Shown in pieces: positions 8,217-16,445 of a DNA stretch of 60,079 bases. The notes under the pieces were generated by a model that saw only the letters and a program-made list of their open reading frames with translations, had not been told where the DNA came from and ran no database searches. Origin of the DNA: Clostridiales bacterium (GTDB lineage Bacteria > Bacillota > Clostridia > Caldicoprobacterales > UBA3941). The DNA is taken from assembly GCA_012735575.1 (NCBI GenBank), contig JAAYGY010000053.1, positions 1 to 60,079 of the forward strand, read 5' to 3'. The position numbers and the translations under genes were made by a program. The stretch's first letter is position 1, and every line of letters starts with the position of its first letter.

Positions 8217-8251
8217 GTTAATATTATAACAAACTCTGATGCTAATTTCAA
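8215..8251 (-). promoter_or_regulatory. hydF promoter with overlapping Rex-like operator
   Basis: On the minus strand TTGAAA (8246-8251), a 17-nt spacer and TATAAT (8223-8228) form a near-consensus SigA promoter. The palindrome TTGTTAATATTATAACAA (8215-8232) spans the -10 and matches the clostridial Rex consensus TTGTTAANNNNTTAACAA at all but one defined position. Rex is the NADH/NAD+-sensing repressor of fermentation genes; redox control of hydrogenase maturation is the natural reading. Rex itself is not encoded in this window. Confidence 0.75.
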
Positions 8252-8292
8252 TAGGTATTTGTATATTTAATTGTATATTTTATTTAATTGCT

Positions 8293-8322
8293 TTGACAAG
8301 GATATACAAATAATAGTATAAT
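8293..8322 (+). promoter_or_regulatory. SigA promoter of the citrate synthase gene
   Basis: TTGACA (8293-8298) and TATAAT (8317-8322) are 18 nt apart. The resulting 5' leader to the start at 8580 is about 250 nt, pyrimidine-rich around 8385-8420, with only weak hairpins. No riboswitch was recognised and no ORF with an SD lies in it. Confidence 0.65.
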
Positions 8323-8579
8323 AAAATCCTATAGGGTAAAAACTTACAGTCATAAATATTTCCTAATATACATGTGCCAGCCTTCACTGCCCCTTGCGGT
8401 TCTTGCTTTTTCTTTTTTTTATTTATTCATTTTATCCTGAATAGAGACTTGTTCTTACTTTATATAATTAGAATCGCTGTCTATTATTTTAACCATACTG
8501 AAAACTCATGGTATGTTTTACTGTATGTTGTTAGATTTTATATAATTGTAAATAATTATAGTTATAGGAGGGAAGAAGA

Positions 8580-9953
8580 ATGTTCACAACTAATCCAAGT
8601 TATTCAGACATAACCCCTGAAATAATGGATTTGACGGAACTATGCTATAAAAACAGCAATATTGAGCCTTCATTGTATGAAAAGTACGATGTAAAACGAG
8701 GTTTGCGTGATCTTAGTGGAAAAGGTGTTGTTACAGGACTTACGGAAATCAGTGAAATTCAGTCCACCTCAGTAGATGAAACTGGAAAGAGTGTTCCCGG
8801 CAAAGGCAAATTATACTATCGTGGAATAGATGTTGAAGATATGATAAATGGCTCTATCGAAAAAGGTTATTTTTGCTATGAAGAAACAGCATATCTCCTC
8901 TTGTTTGGACAGTTACCAACCCGCAAGCAATTGGATGAGTTTACGGATATGCTGGCCTACTATCGTACCCTGCCTACAAATTTTGTCAGGGATATTATAC
9001 TAAAAGCACCTAGTGCCAATATGATGAATACCCTGGCTCGTAGCGTTTTGACCTTATATGCCTATGACGACAGAGCCGATGATATATCTGTTCCTAATGT
9101 GCTGCGGCAATGCATACAACTGATAGCCTTGTTCCCATGTCTCTCGGTATATGGCTATCAGGCTTACAGCCATTATCATGGAGGAAAGAGCTTGATCATT
9201 CATACACCAAAACCAGAGCTTTCCACAGCCGAGAATATACTTCGTATGCTGCGTCCTGATAAAAAGTATACACCCTTGGAAGCACGAATTTTGGACGTAG
9301 CCCTGGTGCTCCATGCTGAACATGGTGGTGGAAATAATTCTACCTTTACCACCCATGTAGTTTCATCCTCTGGTACGGATACATATTCTGCCATAGCCGC
9401 TTCCCTAGGCTCTCTTAAAGGTCCCAAGCATGGCGGCGCAAATATAAAGGTTATGCAAATGTTCGATGACATTAAAAGAAATGTATCCGACTGGTCCGAT
9501 GAAGATGCCTTGCGAAGTTATCTGACGGCTATCTTAGATAAAAAGGCTTTTGATAAATCCGGGTTAATATATGGAATGGGCCATGCTGTCTACTCCCTAT
9601 CTGATCCCAGGGCTGAGATCCTAAAAGGTATGGTAAAAAGATTAAGTGAGGAAAAGGGGTTAATTGATGAATATCAATTATATGCAAATGTGGAACGGAT
9701 AGCAGCTCAGTTAATTGCTGAAAAGCGAAGAATATATAAGGGTGTCAGTGCTAACGTGGATTTTTACAGCGGCTTTGTATACAGCATGTTGGGACTACCC
9801 ATAGAACTATACACTCCTATTTTTGCTGTGGCTCGTATTGCCGGCTGGAGTGCCCACCGCATTGAGGAATTAATCAACGGCGGTAAAATCATCCGACCAG
9901 CCTATATAAGCGTAAAGAAACGGGAAAAATATATATCCATAGATGAGCGATAA
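8580..9953 (+). CDS. Citrate synthase / 2-methylcitrate synthase family
   Basis: Condenses oxaloacetate with acetyl-CoA (or propionyl-CoA). At 457 residues it belongs to the longer clostridial form with an N-terminal extension of about 50 residues. The catalytic triad is intact: H248 in AEHGGGN, H335 in GMGHAVY and D394 in NVDFYSG, equivalent to pig H274, H320 and D375. AGGAGGG precedes the ATG at 8580. It is monocistronic, with its own promoter and terminator. In an anaerobe lacking a full TCA cycle it would feed glutamate synthesis, but no aconitase or isocitrate dehydrogenase lies nearby. Substrate preference cannot be read from the sequence. Confidence 0.93.
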   Translation: MFTTNPSYSDITPEIMDLTELCYKNSNIEPSLYEKYDVKRGLRDLSGKGVVTGLTEISEIQSTSVDETGKSVPGKGKLYYRGIDVEDMINGSIEKGYFCYEETAYLLLFGQLPTRKQLDEFTDMLAYYRTLPTNFVRDIILKAPSANMMNTLARSVLTLYAYDDRADDISVPNVLRQCIQLIALFPCLSVYGYQAYSHYHGGKSLIIHTPKPELSTAENILRMLRPDKKYTPLEARILDVALVLHAEHGGGNNSTFTTHVVSSSGTDTYSAIAASLGSLKGPKHGGANIKVMQMFDDIKRNVSDWSDEDALRSYLTAILDKKAFDKSGLIYGMGHAVYSLSDPRAEILKGMVKRLSEEKGLIDEYQLYANVERIAAQLIAEKRRIYKGVSANVDFYSGFVYSMLGLPIELYTPIFAVARIAGWSAHRIEELINGGKIIRPAYISVKKREKYISIDER

Positions 9954-9968
9954 AAAATTACCAATCCT

Positions 9969-10005
9969 AATTAAACGGTAACTATTGTTACCGTTTAATT
10001 TTTGC
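9969..10005. terminator. Strong bidirectional terminator after citrate synthase
   Basis: Perfect 14-bp inverted repeat AATTAAACGGTAAC (9969-9982) / GTTACCGTTTAATT (9987-10000) with a 4-nt loop and T-tract. It separates the plus-strand gene from the minus-strand liv operon end. Confidence 0.85.
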
Positions 10006-10068
10006 ATATGATATATAACTATGACACAAGGTAAAACTTAACAGAAGCTTTAGATGGTTTTTTTATTT

Positions 10069-10710
10069 TTATTTATTTTGCAGCTTATATATAACCTTAA
10101 AGCCCTCTTCCTCCAAAGCCTTTTCTATATCCGCCGTATTCAGGGCATCCATACCAATTACAACAGCACTTTTATCTGCAGTTCCACGATAAACAGCTAC
10201 ATTGGATATGTTAGCACCAAAATTGCTTATAATACTGGTTAATTTGGACATAATTCCAGGGGCATCCACCGCCTCGATTGTAAGCCTTGTTCCTCTTTCA
10301 CGGAAACCTAGAAGTTCGATAAAGGCATCAAAAATATCACTCTCAGTAATTATTCCCACCAATTTATCCCCATCCATAACGGGTAAAAAACTTACGCTGT
10401 TATCCCGCATCAGTGTGGCTGCCTCTTCAAGAAGTGCATTGGGTGAAATGGTAATAGGGTTTTTAGTCATTATCTTGCTTACCTTGGTTTTAGCCAAAAG
10501 ATAATTGACTTCACCTATGCTGAGAGTCGTGGCTTGTGATGGAGACGCACGCAGAATATCCTCTTTAGATACTACTCCCACTAGTTTCCCATTCTTTAGC
10601 ACAGGCAATCGCCTAATATTGTGTTGCTGCATAATTTCCTGTGCATCTGGTACTGTTTGGTCCGGGGAAATAGTATAGGGATTTGAAGTCATCTTTTTCC
10701 AAACAAACAT
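10069..10710 (-). CDS. CBS-pair plus ACT domain protein (AcuB-like), last gene of liv operon
   Basis: A 213-residue cytoplasmic protein with two CBS motifs (about 1-60 and 75-135, each with an M-T-x-N-P-x-T-I-S opening) and an ACT domain (about 140-213: LTIEAVDAPGIMSKLTSIIS). CBS pairs usually bind adenosyl nucleotides and ACT domains bind amino acids. The gene starts 6 nt after livF; its SD (GGAGG) lies in the last livF codons, so translation is coupled. The context suggests it senses branched-chain amino acids and/or nucleotide status for the transporter or metabolism. No enzymatic domain is visible, so the role is inferred. Confidence 0.85.
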   Translation of the reverse strand: MFVWKKMTSNPYTISPDQTVPDAQEIMQQHNIRRLPVLKNGKLVGVVSKEDILRASPSQATTLSIGEVNYLLAKTKVSKIMTKNPITISPNALLEEAATLMRDNSVSFLPVMDGDKLVGIITESDIFDAFIELLGFRERGTRLTIEAVDAPGIMSKLTSIISNFGANISNVAVYRGTADKSAVVIGMDALNTADIEKALEEEGFKVIYKLQNK

Positions 10711-10716
10711 ATACTC

Positions 10717-11421
10717 TCAACCTCCTAAATAAGCTTTTTTAATCTCATCGCTTTTCATAAGCTCAGCGCCTGTTCCGGTGAGAACTATGGATCCTGTCTC
10801 CATAACATATGCACGATCTGCAATCTGTAATGCCATATTTGCGTTTTGTTCTACCAATAGAACTGTAGTCCCTGCTTTATTTATATTATTTATTATATCA
10901 AATATTTCCTGTACTAGTATAGGGGCTAAACCCATGGAGGGCTCGTCTAGAAAGAGTATCTTGGGACGACTCATTAATGCTCGCCCTATAGCAAGCATTT
11001 GCTGTTCTCCACCTGACAGAGTACCGGCCATCTGCTTTCTTCTTTCCCTAAGGATAGGAAAGTGATGGTATACCATCTCTAAGTCCTTGGCGATTTCATA
11101 CTTATCCTTTCGAAGATAGGCTCCCAGATCCAGGTTTTCCATAACCGTTAAACCAGGAAAGACCCTACGGCCCTCTGGTACATGAGAAATACCCATCTTT
11201 ACCCTTTCCTGGGCAGATGTATTTGTTATATCTACTCCATTTAAGTAAACTGTACCCTGTGTTGGCATTTTTAAGCCGGAGATAGTACGCAGGGTTGTGG
11301 TTTTTCCTGCACCATTGGCACCAATCAAAACCACGATTTCCCCTTCATTTACCTCAAGGGAGACCCCTTTAAGAGCATGAATAACACCATAATGTACATC
11401 AATGTTTTTAACTTCAAGCAT
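10717..11421 (-). CDS. livF: Branched-chain amino-acid ABC transporter ATPase LivF
   Basis: One of the two ATPases of the high-affinity Liv/HAAT importer. In 234 residues it has Walker A GANGAGKTT (about 33-41), the signature LSGGEQQML, Walker B ILFLDEPSMGLAP and a switch His in LLVEQN (here a Q-N variant typical of LivF). The size and the EPSMGL signature fit LivF rather than LivG. Its ATG overlaps the end of livG by 8 nt, with GGGGAGG upstream. Confidence 0.95.
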   Translation of the reverse strand: MLEVKNIDVHYGVIHALKGVSLEVNEGEIVVLIGANGAGKTTTLRTISGLKMPTQGTVYLNGVDITNTSAQERVKMGISHVPEGRRVFPGLTVMENLDLGAYLRKDKYEIAKDLEMVYHHFPILRERRKQMAGTLSGGEQQMLAIGRALMSRPKILFLDEPSMGLAPILVQEIFDIINNINKAGTTVLLVEQNANMALQIADRAYVMETGSIVLTGTGAELMKSDEIKKAYLGG

Positions 11422-12199
11422 CGTTGACTTCCTCCCCTAAATAAGCTTCTATTACCCGCTTATTAGATCTGATCTCCTCAGGGGTTCCACTGGCGATTAC
11501 CATACCATAATCAAGCACATAAATACGTTCACATATATTCATAACCAATGACATATCATGCTCAATAAGCAAGATTGTTAAATCAAACTTTTCCCGGATC
11601 CCCTTTATTATTTGTGTAAGTTCAGCGGTTTCAGCAGGATTCATACCTGCTGCAGGCTCATCCAATAGTAGCAGGCTGGGATTGGTTGCTAAAGCCCTTG
11701 CAATTTCCAAATGACGTTGTTCTCCATAAGGTAGATTCTTTGCCAATTCATCCTTTTTATCCTCTAGATTAAAAATCTTCAACAGCTCTATGCATTCATC
11801 CACAAGTTCCTTCTCCTGTCTTCCATAAGATGGCAGGTGTAGGAAACTTTGCAAAAAACCGTATTCTACATTTTTATGCATGGCAATGAGCACATTTTCA
11901 AGTACCGTCAAATCCTTAAACAGCCGGATATTCTGAAAAGTTCTTGCCAACCCTGCCCTGCATATTTTATTGGGTCTTAAACCCTGAAGCGCTATTTCTT
12001 CACTATCTTTAAATAAACTAATAGTTCCACTATCCGGTGTATATATACCAGTCAATAAGTTAAATAAGGTGGTCTTGCCTGCACCGTTGGGCCCTATAAG
12101 ACCAACCAGTTCACCTTTTTCCAGTTTAAGGCTTGCCTTAGCTACAGCTGTCAAGCCGCCGAAGGATTTTGTTATTTTCTTTACATCAAGGATTGTCAT
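11414..12199 (-). CDS. livG: Branched-chain amino-acid ABC transporter ATPase LivG
   Basis: The second ATPase of the Liv importer, 261 residues. Walker A is GPNGAGKTT, the signature region is LPYGEQRHLEIARAL, and Walker B is LLLLDEPAAGMNP followed by the switch histidine in LLIEHDMSLV. The AGMNP and YGEQRRLEIA-type motifs are characteristic of LivG. It sits 3 nt after livM; the SD GGGAGGG lies over the livM stop. Confidence 0.95.
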   Translation of the reverse strand: MTILDVKKITKSFGGLTAVAKASLKLEKGELVGLIGPNGAGKTTLFNLLTGIYTPDSGTISLFKDSEEIALQGLRPNKICRAGLARTFQNIRLFKDLTVLENVLIAMHKNVEYGFLQSFLHLPSYGRQEKELVDECIELLKIFNLEDKKDELAKNLPYGEQRHLEIARALATNPSLLLLDEPAAGMNPAETAELTQIIKGIREKFDLTILLIEHDMSLVMNICERIYVLDYGMVIASGTPEEIRSNKRVIEAYLGEEVNDA

Positions 12200-12202
12200 A
12201 CC

Positions 12203-13144
12203 CTAAACCCTCCCTCTTTTAGATTTTAAGCTGTTCCCTAGTTTGCCTAAAACCTCCAGGGAAAGCTCTTTTGATCCCATCAGTCCTTGAGGGCGGAAGA
12301 TCATTATAGCAATCAAGGCTGCTGCATATAAAACCATACGAATTTCAGGGAAGGATTGCAAATAAGTGGAGATTAGAGCCAAAAGGATAGCTGCTAAAAT
12401 GGAACCTGATATACTGCCCAGTCCTCCTAAAACCACAATAACCAGAATGTCTACAGATTTTAGGAAACCAAAGAGGTCAGGTTTTATAAAATAAAAATAG
12501 GAAGCATAAAGAGCACCTGCTATACCTGCACAGAAAGCTCCTATAACAAAAGCAGTTACCTTATACTTTATGGTGTTGATGCCCATTGCATCAGCTGCAA
12601 TCTCGTCTTCCCGTATAGAGATGCAGGCACGCCCATGTGCTGATTTTATAAAATTAGATATACCTAGTACAGTAGCTACCACAAAGACAAACATCCAGGT
12701 CCAGTTAACAAACTGGGGGATACCATTTAGACCTGCTGCACCATTGGTGATCTCCAGATTAAGAAATATAATACGTATAATTTCAGACATTCCCAGGGTA
12801 GCAATAGCCAGATAATCCCCTCGTAGCCTTAAGGTAGGCAAACCAACGAGAAATCCTATAAGTGCAGCCGCAATGGCTCCTGAAAATACTCCTATCAAAA
12901 AGCCATATATGGTGGGTGTTCTCAAAGTTATAAAGGCACAGACATAGGCGCCTATGGACATAAATCCAGCATGGCCTAAAGAGAATTGCCCAGTAAAACC
13001 GGTGATCAGGTTAAGGCTAACGGCAAGAATTATGTTGATACAAACAGTGACCAAGGTTGCCTGAAGGTAATCGCTAATGATATTAGTCATAATTAATATT
13101 TGGATAATTGCATAGGTTAGCCCAAGTGTAACTAACTTCTTCAT
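12203..13144 (-). CDS. livM: Branched-chain amino-acid ABC transporter permease LivM
   Basis: Polytopic membrane permease of 313 residues with about 8-10 hydrophobic segments. The LivM hallmark GQFSLGHAGFMSIGAYV is near residues 52-68. The cytoplasmic coupling loop, around RACISIREDEIAADAMGI, would contact the LivF/LivG ATPases. An AAGG SD precedes the ATG at 13144, 3 nt after livH. Confidence 0.94.
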   Translation of the reverse strand: MKKLVTLGLTYAIIQILIMTNIISDYLQATLVTVCINIILAVSLNLITGFTGQFSLGHAGFMSIGAYVCAFITLRTPTIYGFLIGVFSGAIAAALIGFLVGLPTLRLRGDYLAIATLGMSEIIRIIFLNLEITNGAAGLNGIPQFVNWTWMFVFVVATVLGISNFIKSAHGRACISIREDEIAADAMGINTIKYKVTAFVIGAFCAGIAGALYASYFYFIKPDLFGFLKSVDILVIVVLGGLGSISGSILAAILLALISTYLQSFPEIRMVLYAAALIAIMIFRPQGLMGSKELSLEVLGKLGNSLKSKRGRV

Positions 13145-13147
13145 GGA

Positions 13148-14053
13148 TCACACCTTCTCTCTCGTATTCTTACCCAGTAGTCCCGAAGGCTTAACTATAA
13201 GGATCAAGATCAATATGGCAAAGACCACAGCATCTCTATACATAGAGCCTCCATAGCCAGCCACCATTACCTCTACAGCACCAATAAAATATCCGCCTAT
13301 CATAGCACCTGGAATGATCCCGATTCCACCAAAAACAGCAGCTATAAAGGCTTTTAGTCCAGGAACTACACCCATTAAGGGGTTAATGGTATTGTAATAG
13401 ACTCCAACCAAGACTCCTGCTGCACCAGCAAGGGCTGAACCCAGGCCAAAGGTGAAAGATATTGTGGAATCCACGTTTATTCCCATAAGCTCTGCTGCAT
13501 CCTTATCCATGGAAACAGCACGCATAGCTTTCCCTATCTTGGTTGTTTTTACAATAAACTGTAGCAATATCATCAGGGCTATGGTAATACTTACCAGTAT
13601 AATCTGCTGCATGGATATAACTAAACTGCCCATATTCATGGTTTTAGCCATTATGCCTGTCATTTCAGGATAGGTTCTTACATTTGCGGAAACAAAAAAC
13701 ATCATGCCGTATTCTAAAAACAAGGAAACTCCAATGGCAGTAATCAAAGCAGATATCCTTGTTGCGTTACGCAGAGGCCTATATGCAATCTTTTCTATCA
13801 AAATGCCTAAGAGGGTGCATACAAGCATGGCAATTATCAGGGATGAAAAAAAACCCAGCTTTAAAAAGGTCATACAAAAATATCCCACGTATGCGCCAAT
13901 CATATATATGTCAGCATGGGCAAAATTTATCAATCTTATAATTCCGTATACCATGGTATAACCCAAGGCCATAAGTGCATAGATACTGCCCAAGGTTATT
14001 CCATTTACTATCTGTTGTAACAATCCTTCCAAATCCTTTACCTTCCCTTCCAT
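13148..14053 (-). CDS. livH: Branched-chain amino-acid ABC transporter permease LivH
   Basis: Polytopic permease of up to 301 residues. It carries the LivH opening LLQQIVNGITLGSIYALMAL and the coupling-loop segment GKAMRAVSMDKDAAELMGI. The ATG at 14053 has no SD. A TTG at 14032 (codon 8) lies 8 nt after GGAAGGGAAGG and gives MEGLLQQIVNG, close to the usual family start, so the true start is probably 14032. It follows livK after a 115-bp gap containing a large hairpin. Confidence 0.93.
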   Translation of the reverse strand: MEGKVKDLEGLLQQIVNGITLGSIYALMALGYTMVYGIIRLINFAHADIYMIGAYVGYFCMTFLKLGFFSSLIIAMLVCTLLGILIEKIAYRPLRNATRISALITAIGVSLFLEYGMMFFVSANVRTYPEMTGIMAKTMNMGSLVISMQQIILVSITIALMILLQFIVKTTKIGKAMRAVSMDKDAAELMGINVDSTISFTFGLGSALAGAAGVLVGVYYNTINPLMGVVPGLKAFIAAVFGGIGIIPGAMIGGYFIGAVEVMVAGYGGSMYRDAVVFAILILILIVKPSGLLGKNTREKV

Positions 14054-14100
14054 TACATTTTTTGGATATGGAGATGTGTTAATAATTGTTTAGATAAAAT

Positions 14101-14142
14101 AGCAAATAAGTAGGGTAGAGTAATCATCCCTACTTATCTGCT
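14101..14142 (-). terminator. Partial terminator / stabilising hairpin between livK and livH
   Basis: AGCAAATAAGTAGGG (14101-14115) and CCCTACTTATCTGCT (14128-14142) form a 15-bp stem with one G-U position on the RNA. It is followed on the minus strand by an AT-rich tract rather than a clean T-run. It probably lets the binding protein be made in excess over the membrane components. Confidence 0.6.
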
Positions 14143-14168
14143 AAGTATCTAAAATGTTAACTAATTAA

Positions 14169-15323
14169 TTATTGACCAAACTTTTCAACACTTGCCTGTA
14201 CTCCATTTTCCAGGCCTATTACTATGATCTCTTTTACAGGGTTATGATTTTCGTCTATGCTGAAAGTACCTGTAACACCTTGGAAGTCTTTAGTTTCTTC
14301 TAAAGCTTTCTTCAGGGACTCACCATCGAGTTTTTCTGCGCGCTTAATGCCGTCTACAACGAACATTGCCGCATCGTAACCTAAAGCATTGAAAGCATCA
14401 GGATCTCTATTATATTCTTCTTTAAAGTCCTCAATAAACTGTGCCACTGCAGGGTCTGGGTCAAGAGCAGAGTAATGGTTTGAAAAATATACATCATTAA
14501 GAGCGTCAGCACCAGCAAGCTTTACAAGATCAGGTGAATCAAATCCGTCAGCACCAAGGATTGGTACATCTATACCCAAAGCTCGTGCTTGCTTGATTAT
14601 AAGTCCTGCTTCCTCATAGTATCCAGGTATATAGATAACATCAAAGTCCTTTTCCTTGATACTGGTGAGTATAGCGTTAAAATCAGTATCCTTTGCAACA
14701 TAGGATTCCTGAGCAACTATGGTACCGCCAGCTGCCTCAAAGGTTTTAGTGAAGTTCTCAGCCAGTCCCTTACCATAGTCACTGGAGCTATCCATAATAA
14801 CTACAGCCTTTGTCTTTCCAAGTTTTTCTATAGCATAATTAGCCATAGCTGTTCCCTGATAGGAGTCGTTAAAGCAGATACGGAAAGCATATTCCTTAAG
14901 TCCAGAATCATCCACAGTAACATCATCGGCTGTAGCTGAACCTGATACAACTGGAATTTTGTGCTTTTCTGCAACAGGAATCTCCGATTTAAAAGAACCG
15001 GAAGTAGCAGGTCCTAAAATAGCAACAACCTTATCCTGTGTAATTAGTTTGTTGGCCAGGGTAGTGGCTTCAGCAGGTTCAGATTTATTATCATACTTAA
15101 CTAGTTTAATCTTCTTTCCATTTACTCCGCCTGCTTCATTAACCTGTTTGATAGCCAGTTCAATACCATCCACCGAGCTCTGTCCATAACTGGCAACACC
15201 TCCGGACAGCTCGTAGTTGACACCGATTCTGATCTCATCATCGCTAGCAGCTGGTGAAGAACAACCTATAAAGATAGCCGCAACCAGCAAAAGCATAAGT
15301 CCGGTGTATATAGATTTTTTCAT
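14169..15323 (-). CDS. livK: Branched-chain amino-acid binding lipoprotein (LivK/LivJ type)
   Basis: Extracellular, lipid-anchored substrate-binding protein of 384 residues. The signal peptide ends in the lipobox IFIGC (C21). The mature part is a type I periplasmic-binding fold, with IRIGVNYELSGGVASYGQS at its start and motifs such as VDGIELAIKQVNEAGG and GPATSGSFKSEIP. It is the first gene of livKHMGF plus the CBS-ACT gene. AAAGGAGG precedes the ATG. The preferred ligand (Leu/Ile/Val or another amino acid) cannot be read from the sequence. Confidence 0.94.
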   Translation of the reverse strand: MKKSIYTGLMLLLVAAIFIGCSSPAASDDEIRIGVNYELSGGVASYGQSSVDGIELAIKQVNEAGGVNGKKIKLVKYDNKSEPAEATTLANKLITQDKVVAILGPATSGSFKSEIPVAEKHKIPVVSGSATADDVTVDDSGLKEYAFRICFNDSYQGTAMANYAIEKLGKTKAVVIMDSSSDYGKGLAENFTKTFEAAGGTIVAQESYVAKDTDFNAILTSIKEKDFDVIYIPGYYEEAGLIIKQARALGIDVPILGADGFDSPDLVKLAGADALNDVYFSNHYSALDPDPAVAQFIEDFKEEYNRDPDAFNALGYDAAMFVVDGIKRAEKLDGESLKKALEETKDFQGVTGTFSIDENHNPVKEIIVIGLENGVQASVEKFGQ

Positions 15324-15393
15324 TTCATTTCCTCCTTTTATATCTTTTAATAGATACTCTTCTCTTTTACCACGTTAAAGTGGCTTTTTGACT

Positions 15394-15423
15394 ATTATAT
15401 ATACCACACCTTCCAGTTGTCAA
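15394..15423 (-). promoter_or_regulatory. SigA promoter of the liv operon
   Basis: TTGACA (15418-15423) and TATAAT (15394-15399) on the minus strand are 18 nt apart. A short hairpin CCAC/GTGG lies near 15369-15383 just downstream in the leader. The rest of the 304-bp gap to csoR is AT-rich with no gene; a G-rich direct repeat (ATGGGG) lies at 15606-15622. Confidence 0.7.
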
Positions 15424-15627
15424 TCACCTTTTAATCCAATATACACCTTTTTATGTATATTTATTATTTTCTTTGATATTATGTGATAAGTAAGTGTTAA
15501 ATACCTAAATATTACTACTATTTAATAATCTTTCCACTTAATTATATTTCCAATGCTAAATTATTACTCGCACCTTTAGAAGAATCCCATAAATATAAAA
15601 TTAATATGGGGGCAGGTATGGGGCAAA

Positions 15628-15891
15628 TTATATATATTTCCTCATTATTTCCAATACTTCTTCCAGACTCTCGTCTCCTCCACCCTCTAAAATAGCCTTT
15701 TTAACACATCCCTTCATATGATCATGAAGGATTTCAGCGTTTACCTTTTTCAGTATTGATATGGTGGCCATAATCTGCCTTGAGACATCAATACAATATC
15801 TATCCTCTTCCAGCATCTTTATTATACCATCCACCTGACCTCTGGCTATTTTTAGATTTCTGAATACTGGACTGTTCTTATCTCTGTGCAC
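15628..15891 (-). CDS. csoR: Copper-sensing repressor CsoR
   Basis: All-helical DUF156-family repressor of 87 residues. The Cu(I) ligands are C33, H58 and C62, the same spacing as C36/H61/C65 in M. tuberculosis CsoR, which separates it from nickel (RcnR) or formaldehyde (FrmR) members. The start is a GTG at 15891 with GGAGGGG 4-6 nt upstream. It lies downstream of copZ and copA on the same strand. A matching operator is found at the copA promoter, and none was seen directly in front of csoR, suggesting feedback through the operon. Confidence 0.93.
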   Translation of the reverse strand: MHRDKNSPVFRNLKIARGQVDGIIKMLEEDRYCIDVSRQIMATISILKKVNAEILHDHMKGCVKKAILEGGGDESLEEVLEIMRKYI

Positions 15892-15968
15892 CTTATCCCC
15901 TCCCTACTCCCATTATTCATATTAACCAATTAAATATACATTTTATTTATATATCTTAAATAATTATG

Positions 15969-16022
15969 CTAATTCGATCTTTAGATCAATATGTGCATAA
16001 TGGCTGTTAATAAGTGAATTAA
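15969..16022. repeat. Dispersed intergenic repeat copy 1 (csoR-copZ spacer)
   Basis: Core ATAATGGCTGTTAATAAGTG (15997-16016), preceded by GATCTTTAGATCA (15976-15988), and bracketed by CTAATTC (15969-15975) and GAATTAA (16016-16022). The core and the GAT-TTTAGATCA part recur on the minus strand in the element at 39.9 kb, and the core recurs at 19.08 kb. Confidence 0.5.
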
Positions 16023-16023
16023 T

Positions 16024-16239
16024 TTATACATTCTCTGCTTTAATAAGGTCATATCCTGCATCATATATTACATCTTTTAATACAGCATCATCCACATCTT
16101 TTGACAGTTCTATTATAGCAAACTTACCTTCCAGGTTCACCTCTACGGATTTTATCCCTTCCAATTCCTTTAAAGCGTTAGTTACATGCATAACACAATG
16201 CTGACAACTCATGCCTTCAATAATTAGCTTTTTCCTCAT
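16024..16239 (-). CDS. copZ: Copper chaperone CopZ-like (HMA domain)
   Basis: A 71-residue single heavy-metal-associated domain with the Cu(I)-binding motif GMSCQHC (C12, C15) and the ferredoxin-like fold pattern. CopZ passes Cu(I) to CopA and can hand it to CsoR. AAGGAGG precedes the ATG. It is located between copA and csoR on the same strand, 206 bp after copA. The spacer is AT-rich and contains a partial match (ATAATGGCTATTAT) to the nearby repeat core. Confidence 0.92.
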   Translation of the reverse strand: MRKKLIIEGMSCQHCVMHVTNALKELEGIKSVEVNLEGKFAIIELSKDVDDAVLKDVIYDAGYDLIKAENV

Positions 16240-16445
16240 TCTTATTTCCTCCTTAATAATTCATATTTTTTCCTATTGCTTATAAACAGTAGTCATTATA
16301 TAAGCATAATATAAACATAATGGCTATTATATTCCTCTGATCCAGTTATAAATATGCAACAAATAACCATTATGATTATATACAAAATAATATAAGATAA
16401 TTTAATTAAGCAGCTTAACAAAATAGTTTAATTTTAAGCTTGTTT

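Noticed and set aside
8374-8613. 79-codon plus-strand frame upstream of and overlapping the citrate synthase start
   Set aside because: No SD, pyrimidine-run translation, overlaps the SD and start of the real gene in another frame.
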